The position numbers and the translations under genes were made by a program. The notes beneath the pieces are model-generated. The model had not been told where the DNA came from. It saw nothing but the letters and a program-made list of their open reading frames with translations, and made no database searches. DNA of 64,000 nt from an uncultured Eubacteriales bacterium (lineage in GTDB: Bacteria; Bacillota; Clostridia; Tissierellales; Peptoniphilaceae): NCBI GenBank assembly GCA_900539225.1, contig UQBO01000005.1, positions 1-64,000 of the forward strand, in the 5' to 3' direction. Shown in pieces: positions 8,451 through 17,331 of this stretch (position 1 is the first letter of the stretch; each line of letters begins with the position of its first letter).

Positions 8451-9713
8451 ATGATTAACCTTAGTGATTATAAAAATAAGTACTTAATTTTATACTTATA
8501 CGCCATATTTTTATTTATAACGGGCTTTGCCTTTAACACGCCAGATGAAATTGTGAATGGTCTAAAAATCATCTGCGTCTCATCGGCATCTCTCGTGACA
8601 GACTATATGAAGCTTGCAAACATTGGCGCCGCCCTTGTTAATAGCTCCATAGTCACATTATTCTCGATAATGATAATGAATATTAGAAAGATAGACTTAA
8701 GAGGCATACATATAGCCGCCGTCTTCGTTGTATCTGGCTTCTCACTCTTTGGCAAGAATCTACTTAATTCAATGCCGCTAATGTTTGGCGTCATCGCCTT
8801 CACAAGGCTTTACAAAATCAAAATAGAAGACAATATCGCAAACGCCCTCTTCGTTACATCACTCGCGCCAATGGTGACGAACGTCTACCTCTTAGTCGGC
8901 GGCGTCTTTGGCGTGGTCTGTGCCTTCTTCGCAGGCTTTTTGGTCGGCTTTATATTTACGCCGCTTTTAAAACCATTCAAAGAGTTTCATAAAGGCTTTA
9001 ACCTTTATAATGGCGGCTTCACAGCGGGCATCATCGCCATGTTCTACTCAGGCTTTTTAAAGACCATAAACATAGAGCTGCCACAAAGAAGCATAGTCTT
9101 AAGCGGCTACAATGATAAATTCATGCCACTAATCATACTTATGTCAATACTTTTCATAGCCTTGGGACTTTGTGAACAAGATGCACTTATAAATTATTTT
9201 AAACTACTTAAAAGAACAGGGCCCATGCTTCAAAAATACGAGGCAGAATTTGGTAGCGGCGCCTGCCTAATAAATGCGGGTACACTTGGCATAGTATCGA
9301 CGCTTTATGTAATACTTGTCGGCGGCGAGCTAAACGGGCCAATCATTGGCGGTATACTGACAATCATGGGCTTCGCCTTTATCGGTAAAGACATAAGAAA
9401 CGCCCTGCCAATATTTTTAGGCATATACGTCGCGAGCCTGATCAACGTATACAACCCACACGATACAGCACTTCTTCTTGCAAGCCTTTTTGGCACAACA
9501 CTTTGCCCAATCTCAAACTACTACGGTAGCTTCGCAGGCATCTTGGCAGGCTTCTTACACATGGCGCTTATAAACAACGTCGGCGGCCTTCATGCAGGAC
9601 TAAACCTTTATAACAATGGTTTCTCCGGTGGCTTTATCGCAGCCTTTATGGTGCCATTACTAGATACTTTTTATAAAAGACCAAAGTATTTGCAGGGAGA
9701 AAAAGAAAAGTAG
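8451..9713 (+). CDS. DUF1576-type polytopic membrane protein
   Basis: A 420-residue integral membrane protein with many hydrophobic segments and no signal peptide. The sequence fits the DUF1576 family of anaerobic Firmicutes, whose function is unknown. Two similar motifs, FNLYNGGFTAGIIA near the middle and LNLYNNGFSGGFIAA near the C-terminus, suggest an internally duplicated two-fold architecture, as in secondary transporters or channels. AAGGAGG precedes the ATG. It is monocistronic and ends at a bidirectional terminator. A transport role is inference. Confidence 0.75.
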   Translation: MINLSDYKNKYLILYLYAIFLFITGFAFNTPDEIVNGLKIICVSSASLVTDYMKLANIGAALVNSSIVTLFSIMIMNIRKIDLRGIHIAAVFVVSGFSLFGKNLLNSMPLMFGVIAFTRLYKIKIEDNIANALFVTSLAPMVTNVYLLVGGVFGVVCAFFAGFLVGFIFTPLLKPFKEFHKGFNLYNGGFTAGIIAMFYSGFLKTINIELPQRSIVLSGYNDKFMPLIILMSILFIALGLCEQDALINYFKLLKRTGPMLQKYEAEFGSGACLINAGTLGIVSTLYVILVGGELNGPIIGGILTIMGFAFIGKDIRNALPIFLGIYVASLINVYNPHDTALLLASLFGTTLCPISNYYGSFAGILAGFLHMALINNVGGLHAGLNLYNNGFSGGFIAAFMVPLLDTFYKRPKYLQGEKEK

Positions 9714-9727
9714 TATATCAGATATAA

Positions 9728-9762
9728 AAAAGCAGATGCACTAATGATGTGCATCTGCTTTT
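9728..9762. terminator. bidirectional intrinsic terminator
   Basis: A perfect 14-bp stem (AAAAGCAGATGCAC with its complement) and a 7-nt loop, with A-run and T-run on opposite sides. It lies between the convergent DUF1576 gene and the fourth ABC exporter and can serve both. Confidence 0.88.
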
Positions 9763-9779
9763 GTATTTGTGTCTATTAT

Positions 9780-11363
9780 CTATTTAATTCTTATCAATTT
9801 TTTATTCTTTATCTCATAAACCTTATCGGCAATTTTTTCTATGCTCTCATTGTGTGAAACTAAAATTACTGTTTTATCTTTAGTAAAATCTTTTATGCAA
9901 TCTATGACTAGTTCCGAATTATTTTTATCTATATAATTAAGTGGCTCATCAAAGATAAATACTTTTCCTGTGCTTTGAAATGCTCTTTCAAGCTCTATAA
10001 GCTTTTTCTCTCCACCAGATAGATTGTTCATGCTTGAAGCAAGAACTGTATCTAAGCAAAGATTGTTTTTCTCTAAGGCTTTAATTATCTTTGTATCTTT
10101 ATTAACACTTTTATTTGAAAACATATTGATATTTTCTTCTATGCTTCCGTAGAATATATCTGCCTTGTCTGGAACTAATCTTATCACCTTGTTTAATAAA
10201 TTTGATTCTTTATCTACTACACTGCCATTTAAAAATATTTCTCCACTATAATCAGTCTCAAGACCTGATATTGCTCTAAGAAGGCTTGTCTTGCCTGAAC
10301 CATTGCTCCCCTTTATCAGTATATTCTCACCTTTTTTTATCTCTAAATTAATCTTATCTAAAATAAGTTCATTGTATTCTATAGATAAATCTTTTAGCTC
10401 TAGGCTTTCAAAATCTTTTGCATCTTCATCTATAAGTTTGCTTTCAAAATTAATTATGCTTTCTAATCTGTCTTTGTGCATTTCATACAAAGACTTTTCT
10501 CTTGGATATGACATGTAAAACTCAATTGGGTTCCAAAGCTTTGAGACATATTGACTGAATAAAATCAACGTTCCTATGCTGACTGAGCCTTTAAAAACTA
10601 AAAAGCCACCGAAAATGTATATGATTAGGTCAAGCACATTTAAAAGACCATTCGACATAAAGTAATCATAAACTATATCTATCTTAAGTCTTTCAAAAAC
10701 TTTTTCGAGATACTTATCCAAACCCGCTTCATTTTTTATAATTGTATCTTCACTTGAATTAAATGCTTTTATCGTGTAATTATAATTATAAAACTCTTCG
10801 ATATTACCATTAAGCTTTTCAATTGCTTCTTCTATAGATTTGTTAACTACAGCTTCTTTCTCGCTCATCTTGTTTTGTATGAAATAAAATATTGGTAGTA
10901 TTATAAGTATAGAAGCACTTAAAAGGATATTTTCTCTTAGCATAAGAAAAATAATCAAAACTAGGTAAATGCCTTTAACAATTCTTTTGTATGGCATTTC
11001 TATTATGAAAGCTCTTAATCCTTCAACATCTGAGTTAAAAAGCTGAATTATGGATCCTAAAGATTTGCTCTTTAAATTATTTAAACTTTCAAAGCCAAGG
11101 TACTTGTAAAATTTACTTCTAAGCCTTCTTAGTTCCTTCTCTTCATAATAAATCATGAAGTAATACGAAAGTGCTAGAGTAATTATGAAGGCTAATATCA
11201 AAATAGAAAATATCATAGCATTTAATTTGAATAAAGCATAATCTTTATCACTGACTGCATCGACTATCTTTTTAATAAAGATAGTCGATGCAAGTGATAT
11301 GAGCATATTTATGCTTTGAAATATGTAATATAAATATTTAAGAAGTATATTATTTTTCTTCAT
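9780..11363 (-). CDS. ABC exporter (fused membrane and ATP-binding domains)
   Basis: A 527-residue half-exporter. The membrane domain occupies about 1-300. The ATPase has Walker A KGSNGSGKTSLL (about 354), signature LSGGEKKLIELERA (about 449), Walker B VFIFDEPLNYID (about 469) and H-loop VSHN. The start is ATG at 11363 because AGAGGTG lies seven bases upstream; an in-frame GTG at 11372 overlaps that site. It shares its short length and lean ATPase with the exporters at 880-6015 and lacks their repeated terminator. Substrate unknown. Confidence 0.85.
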   Translation of the reverse strand: MKKNNILLKYLYYIFQSINMLISLASTIFIKKIVDAVSDKDYALFKLNAMIFSILILAFIITLALSYYFMIYYEEKELRRLRSKFYKYLGFESLNNLKSKSLGSIIQLFNSDVEGLRAFIIEMPYKRIVKGIYLVLIIFLMLRENILLSASILIILPIFYFIQNKMSEKEAVVNKSIEEAIEKLNGNIEEFYNYNYTIKAFNSSEDTIIKNEAGLDKYLEKVFERLKIDIVYDYFMSNGLLNVLDLIIYIFGGFLVFKGSVSIGTLILFSQYVSKLWNPIEFYMSYPREKSLYEMHKDRLESIINFESKLIDEDAKDFESLELKDLSIEYNELILDKINLEIKKGENILIKGSNGSGKTSLLRAISGLETDYSGEIFLNGSVVDKESNLLNKVIRLVPDKADIFYGSIEENINMFSNKSVNKDTKIIKALEKNNLCLDTVLASSMNNLSGGEKKLIELERAFQSTGKVFIFDEPLNYIDKNNSELVIDCIKDFTKDKTVILVSHNESIEKIADKVYEIKNKKLIRIK

Positions 11364-11393
11364 ATAAATCACCTCTTACTGTGAACTAATTTA

Positions 11394-11422
11394 ATTATAA
11401 ACCTTGGCGATAATTTTATCAA
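11394..11422 (-). promoter_or_regulatory. promoter of the fourth ABC exporter
   Basis: TTGATA (11417-11422), 17 bp, TATAAT (11394-11399) on the minus strand. Confidence 0.65.
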
Positions 11423-11435
11423 GATTAGCACAAAA

Positions 11436-11463
11436 AAAGATAAGCTCAATTGAACTTATCTTT
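11436..11463 (-). terminator. intrinsic terminator of the five-gene glycosyltransferase/TVP38 operon
   Basis: AAAGATAAG pairs with CTTATCTTT around TTCAATTGAG-like inner sequence, followed by seven T on the minus strand, just after the stop of the Fe-S gene. Confidence 0.85.
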
Positions 11464-11468
11464 ATAAT

Positions 11469-12425
11469 CTATCTTCCGCCATAAAATTTCATCTTTATTA
11501 ATCTAGCTAGGCTTGTTGGAACGACTTTTTCGTCTGTGCCAAGTATCATGGTAAGTGCGTGCTGATTTGCTATGCCGTTTTTTGTGAACTGTATTGAGCA
11601 GCTTGCGCAGTATGTTGTGACCATGCTCTCATAATTTTTAAGTCTATCTAAGAATGCTTTCGCTATCTCGGGTTCGTCGCGACTTGCAAGTCCGCCTAGA
11701 CCGCAGCATAGAACGTCTTTGTAATCGCTCTTAGCGTTTGGCATGAAATATTTTAAATCTTTAAACATCTCTTTATGAACTTTGTCTGGACATGGGTGGT
11801 AGATGTGAAACTCATCTTCAAAAATCTTGCCTATGCCTAGCTCATGAAGCTTTTCATATATTGTTATTACGTTTATGTCTGTGTAATCTTTAAAGAAGTG
11901 GTAGCAGTTTGGGCAGCATGTAACGACTCTCTTCACTTTTTTCTTAAGTAATAGCATTTTGACGTGGTCAATGTTATTTTGCGCTCTTTCCTTGTCACCG
12001 CTCTCAAAGACTGGCTTTCCGCAGCAGTCGATTGAGTAGTCACAGCCATCGTCCTTAAATATCTCTATCATCTTCTTCGTTGTTTCTGGAAAAGCTCTTG
12101 GAAATGAGCAGCCAAGCCATAATAAATCCTTAGTCTCTTTATTTGAGTTATTTCTGAATTTATAAAGGGATTTCTCGAACTTCATCATGCCGAAGCCCTC
12201 ATTTTTCCTATGTATTAGTGAAATCTCTCTGCCATCTAAATCTACTGGACAGACCTCGTAGCAGCGGCCGCATAAAAAGCATGAGTAAGCAAGGTCCTCT
12301 CTTGACGCAAAATCTGCTAAGTCAAGGTCATACTTCGTTAGAAAATCACAGTTTTGTGTGCATAGTGAGCAAACGAGGCAAGTATCTTTAACGTATTTTA
12401 AATAATTTTTCTTATCATCTTTCAT
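11469..12425 (-). CDS. Fe-S/CCG-domain oxidoreductase subunit
   Basis: A cytoplasmic protein of about 318 residues. The N-terminus carries two 4Fe-4S ferredoxin-type motifs (CLVCSLCTQNC and CFLCGRCYEVCP). Two cysteine-rich CCG modules follow (CCGKP with CCPNCYHFF, and CCGLGG with YCASC), as in heterodisulfide-reductase and glycolate-oxidase iron-sulfur subunits. The start is ATG at 12425 because AAGGAG precedes it; an upstream in-frame start would overlap the glycosyltransferase by 50 bases. It is the last gene of a tightly overlapping five-gene operon. The electron donor and substrate are unknown. No flavin-domain partner is adjacent. Confidence 0.8.
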   Translation of the reverse strand: MKDDKKNYLKYVKDTCLVCSLCTQNCDFLTKYDLDLADFASREDLAYSCFLCGRCYEVCPVDLDGREISLIHRKNEGFGMMKFEKSLYKFRNNSNKETKDLLWLGCSFPRAFPETTKKMIEIFKDDGCDYSIDCCGKPVFESGDKERAQNNIDHVKMLLLKKKVKRVVTCCPNCYHFFKDYTDINVITIYEKLHELGIGKIFEDEFHIYHPCPDKVHKEMFKDLKYFMPNAKSDYKDVLCCGLGGLASRDEPEIAKAFLDRLKNYESMVTTYCASCSIQFTKNGIANQHALTMILGTDEKVVPTSLARLIKMKFYGGR

Positions 12426-13116
12426 CTCTATATCTCCTTGTAATCTCTTCAATCGGGTAGCCAAGCAAAAACATAAATTTTAGCTTTTTATGCAGAATTA
12501 TGGTCTTAAGTATACCGCTGTTTTCAAAGCGTCTCGCATCTGTCGTAACGTATGAGTCTATAGCCTTTATCCTTGTTCCTTCTTTTTTGAGCCTTCTTGA
12601 CATTTCGTAGTCTTCCATAAGAGGCAGCTCTTTAAACAAGCCCATTTCTATGAACTTCTCGCGTCTAAAGGACATGGCTTGATCGCCATAGGCAATATTA
12701 TATAGCTTAAGTCTTACATTTGATCTAAAGGCGACGACTTTCATTAAAATTCTTTTGCTAGTAAATTTTATCTTAATGGCTGCGGCGCTGTATTTATCAA
12801 GAGCCTTATCCATCTTAACTATGGCATCCTTATCTAAATACGAATCTGCATGCAAGAACATTATCTTATCCTCGCTCGTATCTTTAAAGCCCGTATTCAT
12901 CTGCACTGAACGTGATTTTTCGCTGTGAACTATTTCAAACGGAAATTCTTTATTTAGTTTATAAAGCACATCAAGCGTTTTGTCCCCGCCATCGGCATAT
13001 GCTATATAGACCTTGAAGTCTCCATCTAAGCTATATAAATGCCTTATGAAGCGCTCTATGCTTTTTTCTTCCTTATATACTGGAACTACTATTGCTATCA
13101 TTTTTCTTGTTAACAT
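12415..13116 (-). CDS. GT2 glycosyltransferase, TIGR04283-like
   Basis: A 233-residue family-2 glycosyltransferase: IAIVVPVYKEEKSI at the N-terminus, YADGG in the nucleotide-sugar site, SRSVQMNTG and FLHADSYL (the metal-binding DXD-like region). These motifs match the TIGR04283 group, named from arsenosugar biosynthesis clusters. No radical-SAM or arsenic gene is nearby, so that function should not be assumed. ATG at 13116 or ATG at 13101 could be the start; neither has a clear ribosome binding site and translational coupling is likely (44-base overlap with the upstream gene). Confidence 0.75.
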   Translation of the reverse strand: MLTRKMIAIVVPVYKEEKSIERFIRHLYSLDGDFKVYIAYADGGDKTLDVLYKLNKEFPFEIVHSEKSRSVQMNTGFKDTSEDKIMFLHADSYLDKDAIVKMDKALDKYSAAAIKIKFTSKRILMKVVAFRSNVRLKLYNIAYGDQAMSFRREKFIEMGLFKELPLMEDYEMSRRLKKEGTRIKAIDSYVTTDARRFENSGILKTIILHKKLKFMFLLGYPIEEITRRYRDER

Positions 13117-13747
13117 ACTTTGTCAGCAAAATGGAAATAATTACAAGAGCGAGCATGATTAAAACTGCTATCATAAACTCTTTGGACTTGTAGTCTTTAA
13201 TCTTGTCACCTAGGTTTAGGTAAACAAGCGTTCCAGGCATTATCCCCAAGAAAGAAACGATTAGGTACTTCCAAAAGCTTATATCAGTTAAGGGATAAGC
13301 ATAGTTAAGTATATTGTATGGAATGATTGGCGTAAGCCTAAGTAAAAATAGTCCTGAAGCAATCTTGGCATCTTTGGCAAAATATCTATCGTAAGTCTTT
13401 TTGCTCACGTGCTTATGAACCAAGGCGCTAACAAAGTCCCTGCCTATGTATCTTGCGATGACAAACATGATAGACATATTTAAAAGCGCTCCTACCATGG
13501 TCAAGAGGCTTCCTTTCACAAAGCCAAATAAGGCTGCGGCTATAAGCGCAAGGACTGGCACCGGGAAGAAAAATATTGGCAGTATTGCAAAAGCTGCTAC
13601 GTATAAGACTTCTGAAAGCTCTCTTCGCTCTTCGATGAAGGCCTTGAGTTTTTCCATCGGCACGTACTTTATAACTAGAACGGAGCCTATTATTATGAGT
13701 AATAGGCTCAGTATTTTAATTGGATTTATTTGCTTTTTTCTTGTCAT
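13073..13747 (-). CDS. TVP38/TMEM64 (SNARE-associated/DedA-like) membrane protein
   Basis: A 224-residue polytopic membrane protein with about five to six hydrophobic segments. The family core is visible: PIFFFPVPVLALIAAALFG early, followed by GRDFV and LRLTPIIPYNILNYAYPLT. Related proteins act in lipid scrambling or in undecaprenyl-phosphate and phospholipid recycling; the exact activity here is unknown. It overlaps both neighbours and stands next to a second, diverged member of the same family, which suggests a tandem duplication or a heteromeric pair. Confidence 0.8.
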   Translation of the reverse strand: MTRKKQINPIKILSLLLIIIGSVLVIKYVPMEKLKAFIEERRELSEVLYVAAFAILPIFFFPVPVLALIAAALFGFVKGSLLTMVGALLNMSIMFVIARYIGRDFVSALVHKHVSKKTYDRYFAKDAKIASGLFLLRLTPIIPYNILNYAYPLTDISFWKYLIVSFLGIMPGTLVYLNLGDKIKDYKSKEFMIAVLIMLALVIISILLTKYVNKKNDSNSSSSI

Positions 13748-14411
13748 TATATATCTTGCCTATCATATAAACTAAGGCACTTAGAGCAACAACAGAAACT
13801 ATTGCTATAAATATAGTCTTTGTAGAGCCAGCTAAATTACCAAGGTATGAGTAAACGATAGTTGCTGGTAGTTGTCCAAGGCCTGTTGCTAAGAAGAAGT
13901 CCCAGAACTTTATAGGTGTTAGGCCTGCTGCGTAACTAACTATATCAAATGAAACAAATGGAAGTAGTCTACAGATAAGTATTGAGTTTTTGCCGTATCT
14001 TTCAAAAAATTCATCTACCTTAGCAAGTCCTGTCTTAGTTACGATTTTTTCAACAGCGTCTCTACCTAGGGTTCTAGCGATGTAGAAGCATAGAGCTGCG
14101 CCAGCCATTGATGAAGAGAACGATAGAAGCGCGCCCTTCCACCAGCCAAATACTGCTGCATTTGCTAAAGTGATTAATAGAGCAGGTATTGGCGCAAGAA
14201 CCGATTGCAAAATCATTAATATAAATGAAATGATAGCTGCATATACGCCATATCCTCTGATTAACTCAACAACAGCGTCAACATTAAGGCTTCCTAGCTG
14301 GGTTACGAAATTTTTCATAGTCGCATTAAAGCTTGGTACTATGAAGTAAAGCAGAACTATGATTAAAATAGCTGCTATTAAAATTATCTTAGATAAGTTT
14401 TTCTTCTTCAT
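13716..14411 (-). CDS. TVP38/TMEM64 (SNARE-associated/DedA-like) membrane protein
   Basis: A 231-residue membrane protein of the same family as the next gene. Motifs are APIPALLITLANAAVFG, GRDAVEKIV, and CRLLPFVSFDIVSYAAGLTPI. The first hydrophobic segment is N-terminal and lacks a cleavage site, so it is probably a membrane anchor. It overlaps the upstream DUF2064-like gene by 23 bases and the downstream paralogue by 32, an arrangement that implies coupled translation and fixed stoichiometry. Confidence 0.8.
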   Translation of the reverse strand: MKKKNLSKIILIAAILIIVLLYFIVPSFNATMKNFVTQLGSLNVDAVVELIRGYGVYAAIISFILMILQSVLAPIPALLITLANAAVFGWWKGALLSFSSSMAGAALCFYIARTLGRDAVEKIVTKTGLAKVDEFFERYGKNSILICRLLPFVSFDIVSYAAGLTPIKFWDFFLATGLGQLPATIVYSYLGNLAGSTKTIFIAIVSVVALSALVYMIGKIYNDKKKANKSN

Positions 14412-15105
14412 TATTATTCCCCCAATTATTTATATTTATTAAGTCGTAAAATATTGTCTCATCAAGCTTTATTTTTTTGCCATCTAAGATAATCTCTTCC
14501 TTACTTAAAAAATACACATTTTTACCAAAGTAATTATATAACAGATCCTCTTTCGTGTCAATATCATCAATGGTTCTAAGGCTCTTAATTAGCGAAGTAT
14601 TAGAATTTTTAATACTTTCTTCGAGTATTATTGATTTATTTTTAAAATCTATATTAAGTTTATTAGCTAAATTAATCTTCGACGCGACTAGTGAATAGCC
14701 ACCGTCAGATGATGGATTAAAAACTATATCGTTTGTATCAAGCGCTGCAAAGGCGGCCTCGATATCTTTTTTGCTAATGTCATAGATATCAGAGCCAATG
14801 AGAGCGACCTTATCATGACTCTTAAGAGCCGTATCGATGGCAATCTCCATTCTCTCAAAGAGATTTCCCTCAGCTTGCGCCTTGTATACTTCATTTGCAA
14901 GCAGCTCTTTGAGTACATCTACCTTGTCAATAGGCGTCACATGCACTTCTAAATCCCATTTATCAGACTTAAGTTCATTTACAAGCCTCTTAATAAGATT
15001 CTTGTGGAAAATGACTATATCCTTCTTAGATAAAAAGTCCTCTAGACGCGTCTTAGTGTGTCCTTCAATAGGCACTCTTGTAAATATAATAAGTAAGTTC
15101 TTCAT
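14389..15105 (-). CDS. DUF2064/TIGR04282-like glycosyltransferase-fold protein
   Basis: A 238-residue protein opening with LLIIFTRVPIEGHTKTRL, the P-loop-like start of nucleotide-diphospho-sugar transferases of the DUF2064 (TIGR04282) group. VALIGSDIYDI and FNPSSDGGYSLV give the rest of the signature. In other genomes members pair with TIGR04283 glycosyltransferases, as here. The substrate is unknown. ATG after AAGGAG. First gene of the operon. Only 64 bp, mostly terminator, separate it from the upstream HAD gene, and no clear promoter was seen, so it may depend on read-through. Confidence 0.75.
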   Translation of the reverse strand: MKNLLIIFTRVPIEGHTKTRLEDFLSKKDIVIFHKNLIKRLVNELKSDKWDLEVHVTPIDKVDVLKELLANEVYKAQAEGNLFERMEIAIDTALKSHDKVALIGSDIYDISKKDIEAAFAALDTNDIVFNPSSDGGYSLVASKINLANKLNIDFKNKSIILEESIKNSNTSLIKSLRTIDDIDTKEDLLYNYFGKNVYFLSKEEIILDGKKIKLDETIFYDLININNWGNNNEEEKLI

Positions 15106-15127
15106 ATATATCTCCTTAAACGCAAAA

Positions 15128-15156
15128 ATGTGTAAAGCGACCTACACTTTACACAT
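15128..15156 (-). terminator. intrinsic terminator after the HAD phosphatase
   Basis: On the minus strand ATGTGTAAAG pairs perfectly with CTTTACACAT, followed by TTTT. It separates the importer operon from the glycosyltransferase operon. Confidence 0.8.
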
Positions 15157-15169
15157 CTTATATACCCAA

Positions 15170-15880
15170 TTAATATTTATTTACTTGTCTTAATACACTT
15201 ATTAAGTCAAGTGGCGTATCCAAAACTATATCCGCATCCTTCATAAGCATCTCTTTTGTGCCTACACCGCACGTGACGCCAACAGCAAGTCCAGCTACTT
15301 TACCTAGCTCTAAATCTATTAGTGAGTCACCTACAACGGCTACTTCTTTTCTACTTAGTCCAAAGTCTTTACAAAAAGCATCTAATGATGATGGATCTGG
15401 TTTATTTGGATAAAAGTCAGCTGCTGCTAAAAAATCAATTTCATCATATACGCCAAGCATCTCAAAACTTAGTTTTGCTTGCTTAAAGCTATCAGCTGTT
15501 ATGACAGCTACTTTGATATCAAGTTTCTTTAGCGCGTCAAAACACTTTTTAACATCGCACGTCCCCACAATCAATTCTGGATGCTTAGCTAAGTAAGCTA
15601 AAAAGAAATCACTTATCTCTTTATCAAGAGCTTCTTTACTTTTGTGAACATATTTACTAAATACTTCTGCTAAATCAGCTATAGTGCCTGAGGCAAGTAT
15701 AGAATTTTCTCTAATACTGCAGTCTTCATTCACTCCTACTACCTGTCTTATCTCTATCTTATCAGCTTCACCAAGCTCATAATAATCAAAGAGCTCTTCT
15801 AAACTAAGCCTCCAAATGTCAGTAAATTTTAAAAGCGTTCCGTCTTTATCAAATATTACGCCCTTTATATTATTTTTCAT
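15170..15880 (-). CDS. HAD-superfamily phosphatase (phosphoglycolate-phosphatase-like)
   Basis: A 236-residue cytoplasmic hydrolase. Motif I is FDKDGTLL (nucleophile Asp and acid Asp), motif II VAVITAD, the conserved lysine is in NKPDPSS, and motif IV is VVGDSLIDLE. A helical cap lies between motifs I and II, as in the Gph/PGMB group. It overlaps the PHP gene by 11 bases and ends the importer operon. It may dephosphorylate the product released by the PHP enzyme. That pairing is inference from order alone. Confidence 0.85.
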   Translation of the reverse strand: MKNNIKGVIFDKDGTLLKFTDIWRLSLEELFDYYELGEADKIEIRQVVGVNEDCSIRENSILASGTIADLAEVFSKYVHKSKEALDKEISDFFLAYLAKHPELIVGTCDVKKCFDALKKLDIKVAVITADSFKQAKLSFEMLGVYDEIDFLAAADFYPNKPDPSSLDAFCKDFGLSRKEVAVVGDSLIDLELGKVAGLAVGVTCGVGTKEMLMKDADIVLDTPLDLISVLRQVNKY

Positions 15881-17276
15881 TTGACATCTTCTCCATCAAA
15901 TCGCCCCAGACTTTCATCTCGTGCTCCTTAGTCTTTCTATTGAAGAAAATTGGATTAGTGTATCCATAAAGGTTTCCCTCTTCGTCCCAAACATCTACCC
16001 TTATCCAGTGGTAAGCGCTGTCTATTTCAATACTGAACATCGACTCTTTGGCCTTTTCATCTTTAACGCACTCGCCATCGATTATCCAAGATATATGAAG
16101 AGCTGATGAATGAAAATTGTTTTCGAGTAATTCCGCTCTTAGGCTTGCTCTTCCAATGAAGTTTTCATTTTCTCTTGCTAAGCCATTGGCACTAAGCTTT
16201 ATCTCCTTTGATCTAGTCACAGACACTTCTCCAGCCAGCATCGCGTCTTTAAGAGCTTCGGCTGTGTTCTCTTTTGCGTAAACTATGGTTTTTGGATCTC
16301 CTAAAAGCGATGGATATGCTGAGCCCTCATATTTTTCTTCTGGAAGTAAGTGTGAATCACTTCCGCCTATGGATATGACTCTGTAGCCATCGTTTAATAA
16401 GTAGTTCCAAGCCCTTATGGCGTCTTTGATTGCCTTTTTAGATGTCATATAAGTCGGATCGTTGATCACTTCCATAAACGTGATTAAATCAAGCGGAAAT
16501 GATTTTGCATGAAAGTCCCACGGCGGCATGCATGGATGGTTCACCGAAATCAGTGAGTAGTCTTCTGCCTCTTTGATTATCCTTACAAGTGCTTCTTCGT
16601 CTTCAATCTCATATATTGCATGCTCTGCAAATGGCGTTTTTTCTGCAAATAATAAGTTGATGTGACCAAGGCTAGATGTAATCTCTATACCCGGATAAAT
16701 CTTTAAGCCCTCATGATTTGGCCATGTGTAGTGATATACATTGTGATCCGTAGGCACAAAGAAGTCTAGTCCTTGCTTTATCGCCACATCATTATTGGCT
16801 TCTCTAGACATTTTACCGTCTGAATATATGGTGTGAGTGTGGAAGTCCGCCGCATAAGAAGTTTTCTTAGGTCCATCATCCATCATCTTTATGCTATCAA
16901 ATAAATTTACTTCATTAAAGCTATTTTCTTCACTATCTAAATCTCCTTCATAAATTTCAAGACTGATATCGTCTGCGTCACACATATTTAGAACGCCATA
17001 TTCAAGACTCCAAACGCCCTTAGCTATATTAGGCTTAAAGCTTTGGCAGCAAGGCGAACAGCTAGATTGGCTAGTAGCTATACGCCTTTCTCCATTTTCT
17101 TTCGCAGCTATTATCTGTGCATAAAGCTTCTTATCTGGGCCGAAAATGTAGGCGCTAAAAAACTGTTTGTTATTGCTCCACTTAATTGTTAGGGCCTTGA
17201 TATCTTTATCAACAGTGAAATTTACTACATCATAAGCCTTATTTAACTTTATATTTAAGAATTTTTCTCTTTGCAT
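15870..17276 (-). CDS. CehA/McbA-like PHP-domain metallohydrolase
   Basis: A 468-residue protein. The N-terminal 140 residues look like a beta-rich domain and include a cysteine cluster (SSCSPCC). The PHP domain follows: FHTHTIYSDG, DHNVYHY, GIEITSSLGHINLL, SVNHPCMPPWD and GGSDSH, giving the histidines and aspartates of a multi-metal site. PHP enzymes hydrolyse phosphoesters or amide/carbamate bonds. No signal peptide, so it acts in the cytoplasm. It follows the solute-binding protein across a hairpin and precedes a phosphatase, which suggests degradation of an imported ester. Confidence 0.75.
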   Translation of the reverse strand: MQREKFLNIKLNKAYDVVNFTVDKDIKALTIKWSNNKQFFSAYIFGPDKKLYAQIIAAKENGERRIATSQSSCSPCCQSFKPNIAKGVWSLEYGVLNMCDADDISLEIYEGDLDSEENSFNEVNLFDSIKMMDDGPKKTSYAADFHTHTIYSDGKMSREANNDVAIKQGLDFFVPTDHNVYHYTWPNHEGLKIYPGIEITSSLGHINLLFAEKTPFAEHAIYEIEDEEALVRIIKEAEDYSLISVNHPCMPPWDFHAKSFPLDLITFMEVINDPTYMTSKKAIKDAIRAWNYLLNDGYRVISIGGSDSHLLPEEKYEGSAYPSLLGDPKTIVYAKENTAEALKDAMLAGEVSVTRSKEIKLSANGLARENENFIGRASLRAELLENNFHSSALHISWIIDGECVKDEKAKESMFSIEIDSAYHWIRVDVWDEEGNLYGYTNPIFFNRKTKEHEMKVWGDLMEKMSNEK

Positions 17277-17290
17277 ATATACCTCTCATT

Positions 17291-17318
17291 AAAAAATAAG
17301 CGCCTCATATAGAGACGC
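17291..17318 (-). terminator. intra-operon hairpin with T-run (attenuating terminator)
   Basis: GCGTCTC pairs with GAGGCGC (one G-T pair) around TATAT and is followed by TTATTTTTT on the minus strand. It lies between the solute-binding protein and the PHP gene. It probably lowers expression of the two enzymes relative to the transporter, or protects the upstream mRNA end. Confidence 0.65.
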
Positions 17319-17331
17319 CCAAATTATAATC

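Noticed and set aside
12425..12464. Longer start for the Fe-S protein (13 more residues)
   Set aside because: AAGGAG stands right before the internal ATG, and the extra residues are only the glycosyltransferase end read in another frame.
13073..15105. Arsenosugar biosynthesis cluster
   Set aside because: Only the two families named after such clusters are present; no radical-SAM, methyltransferase or arsenic gene is nearby.
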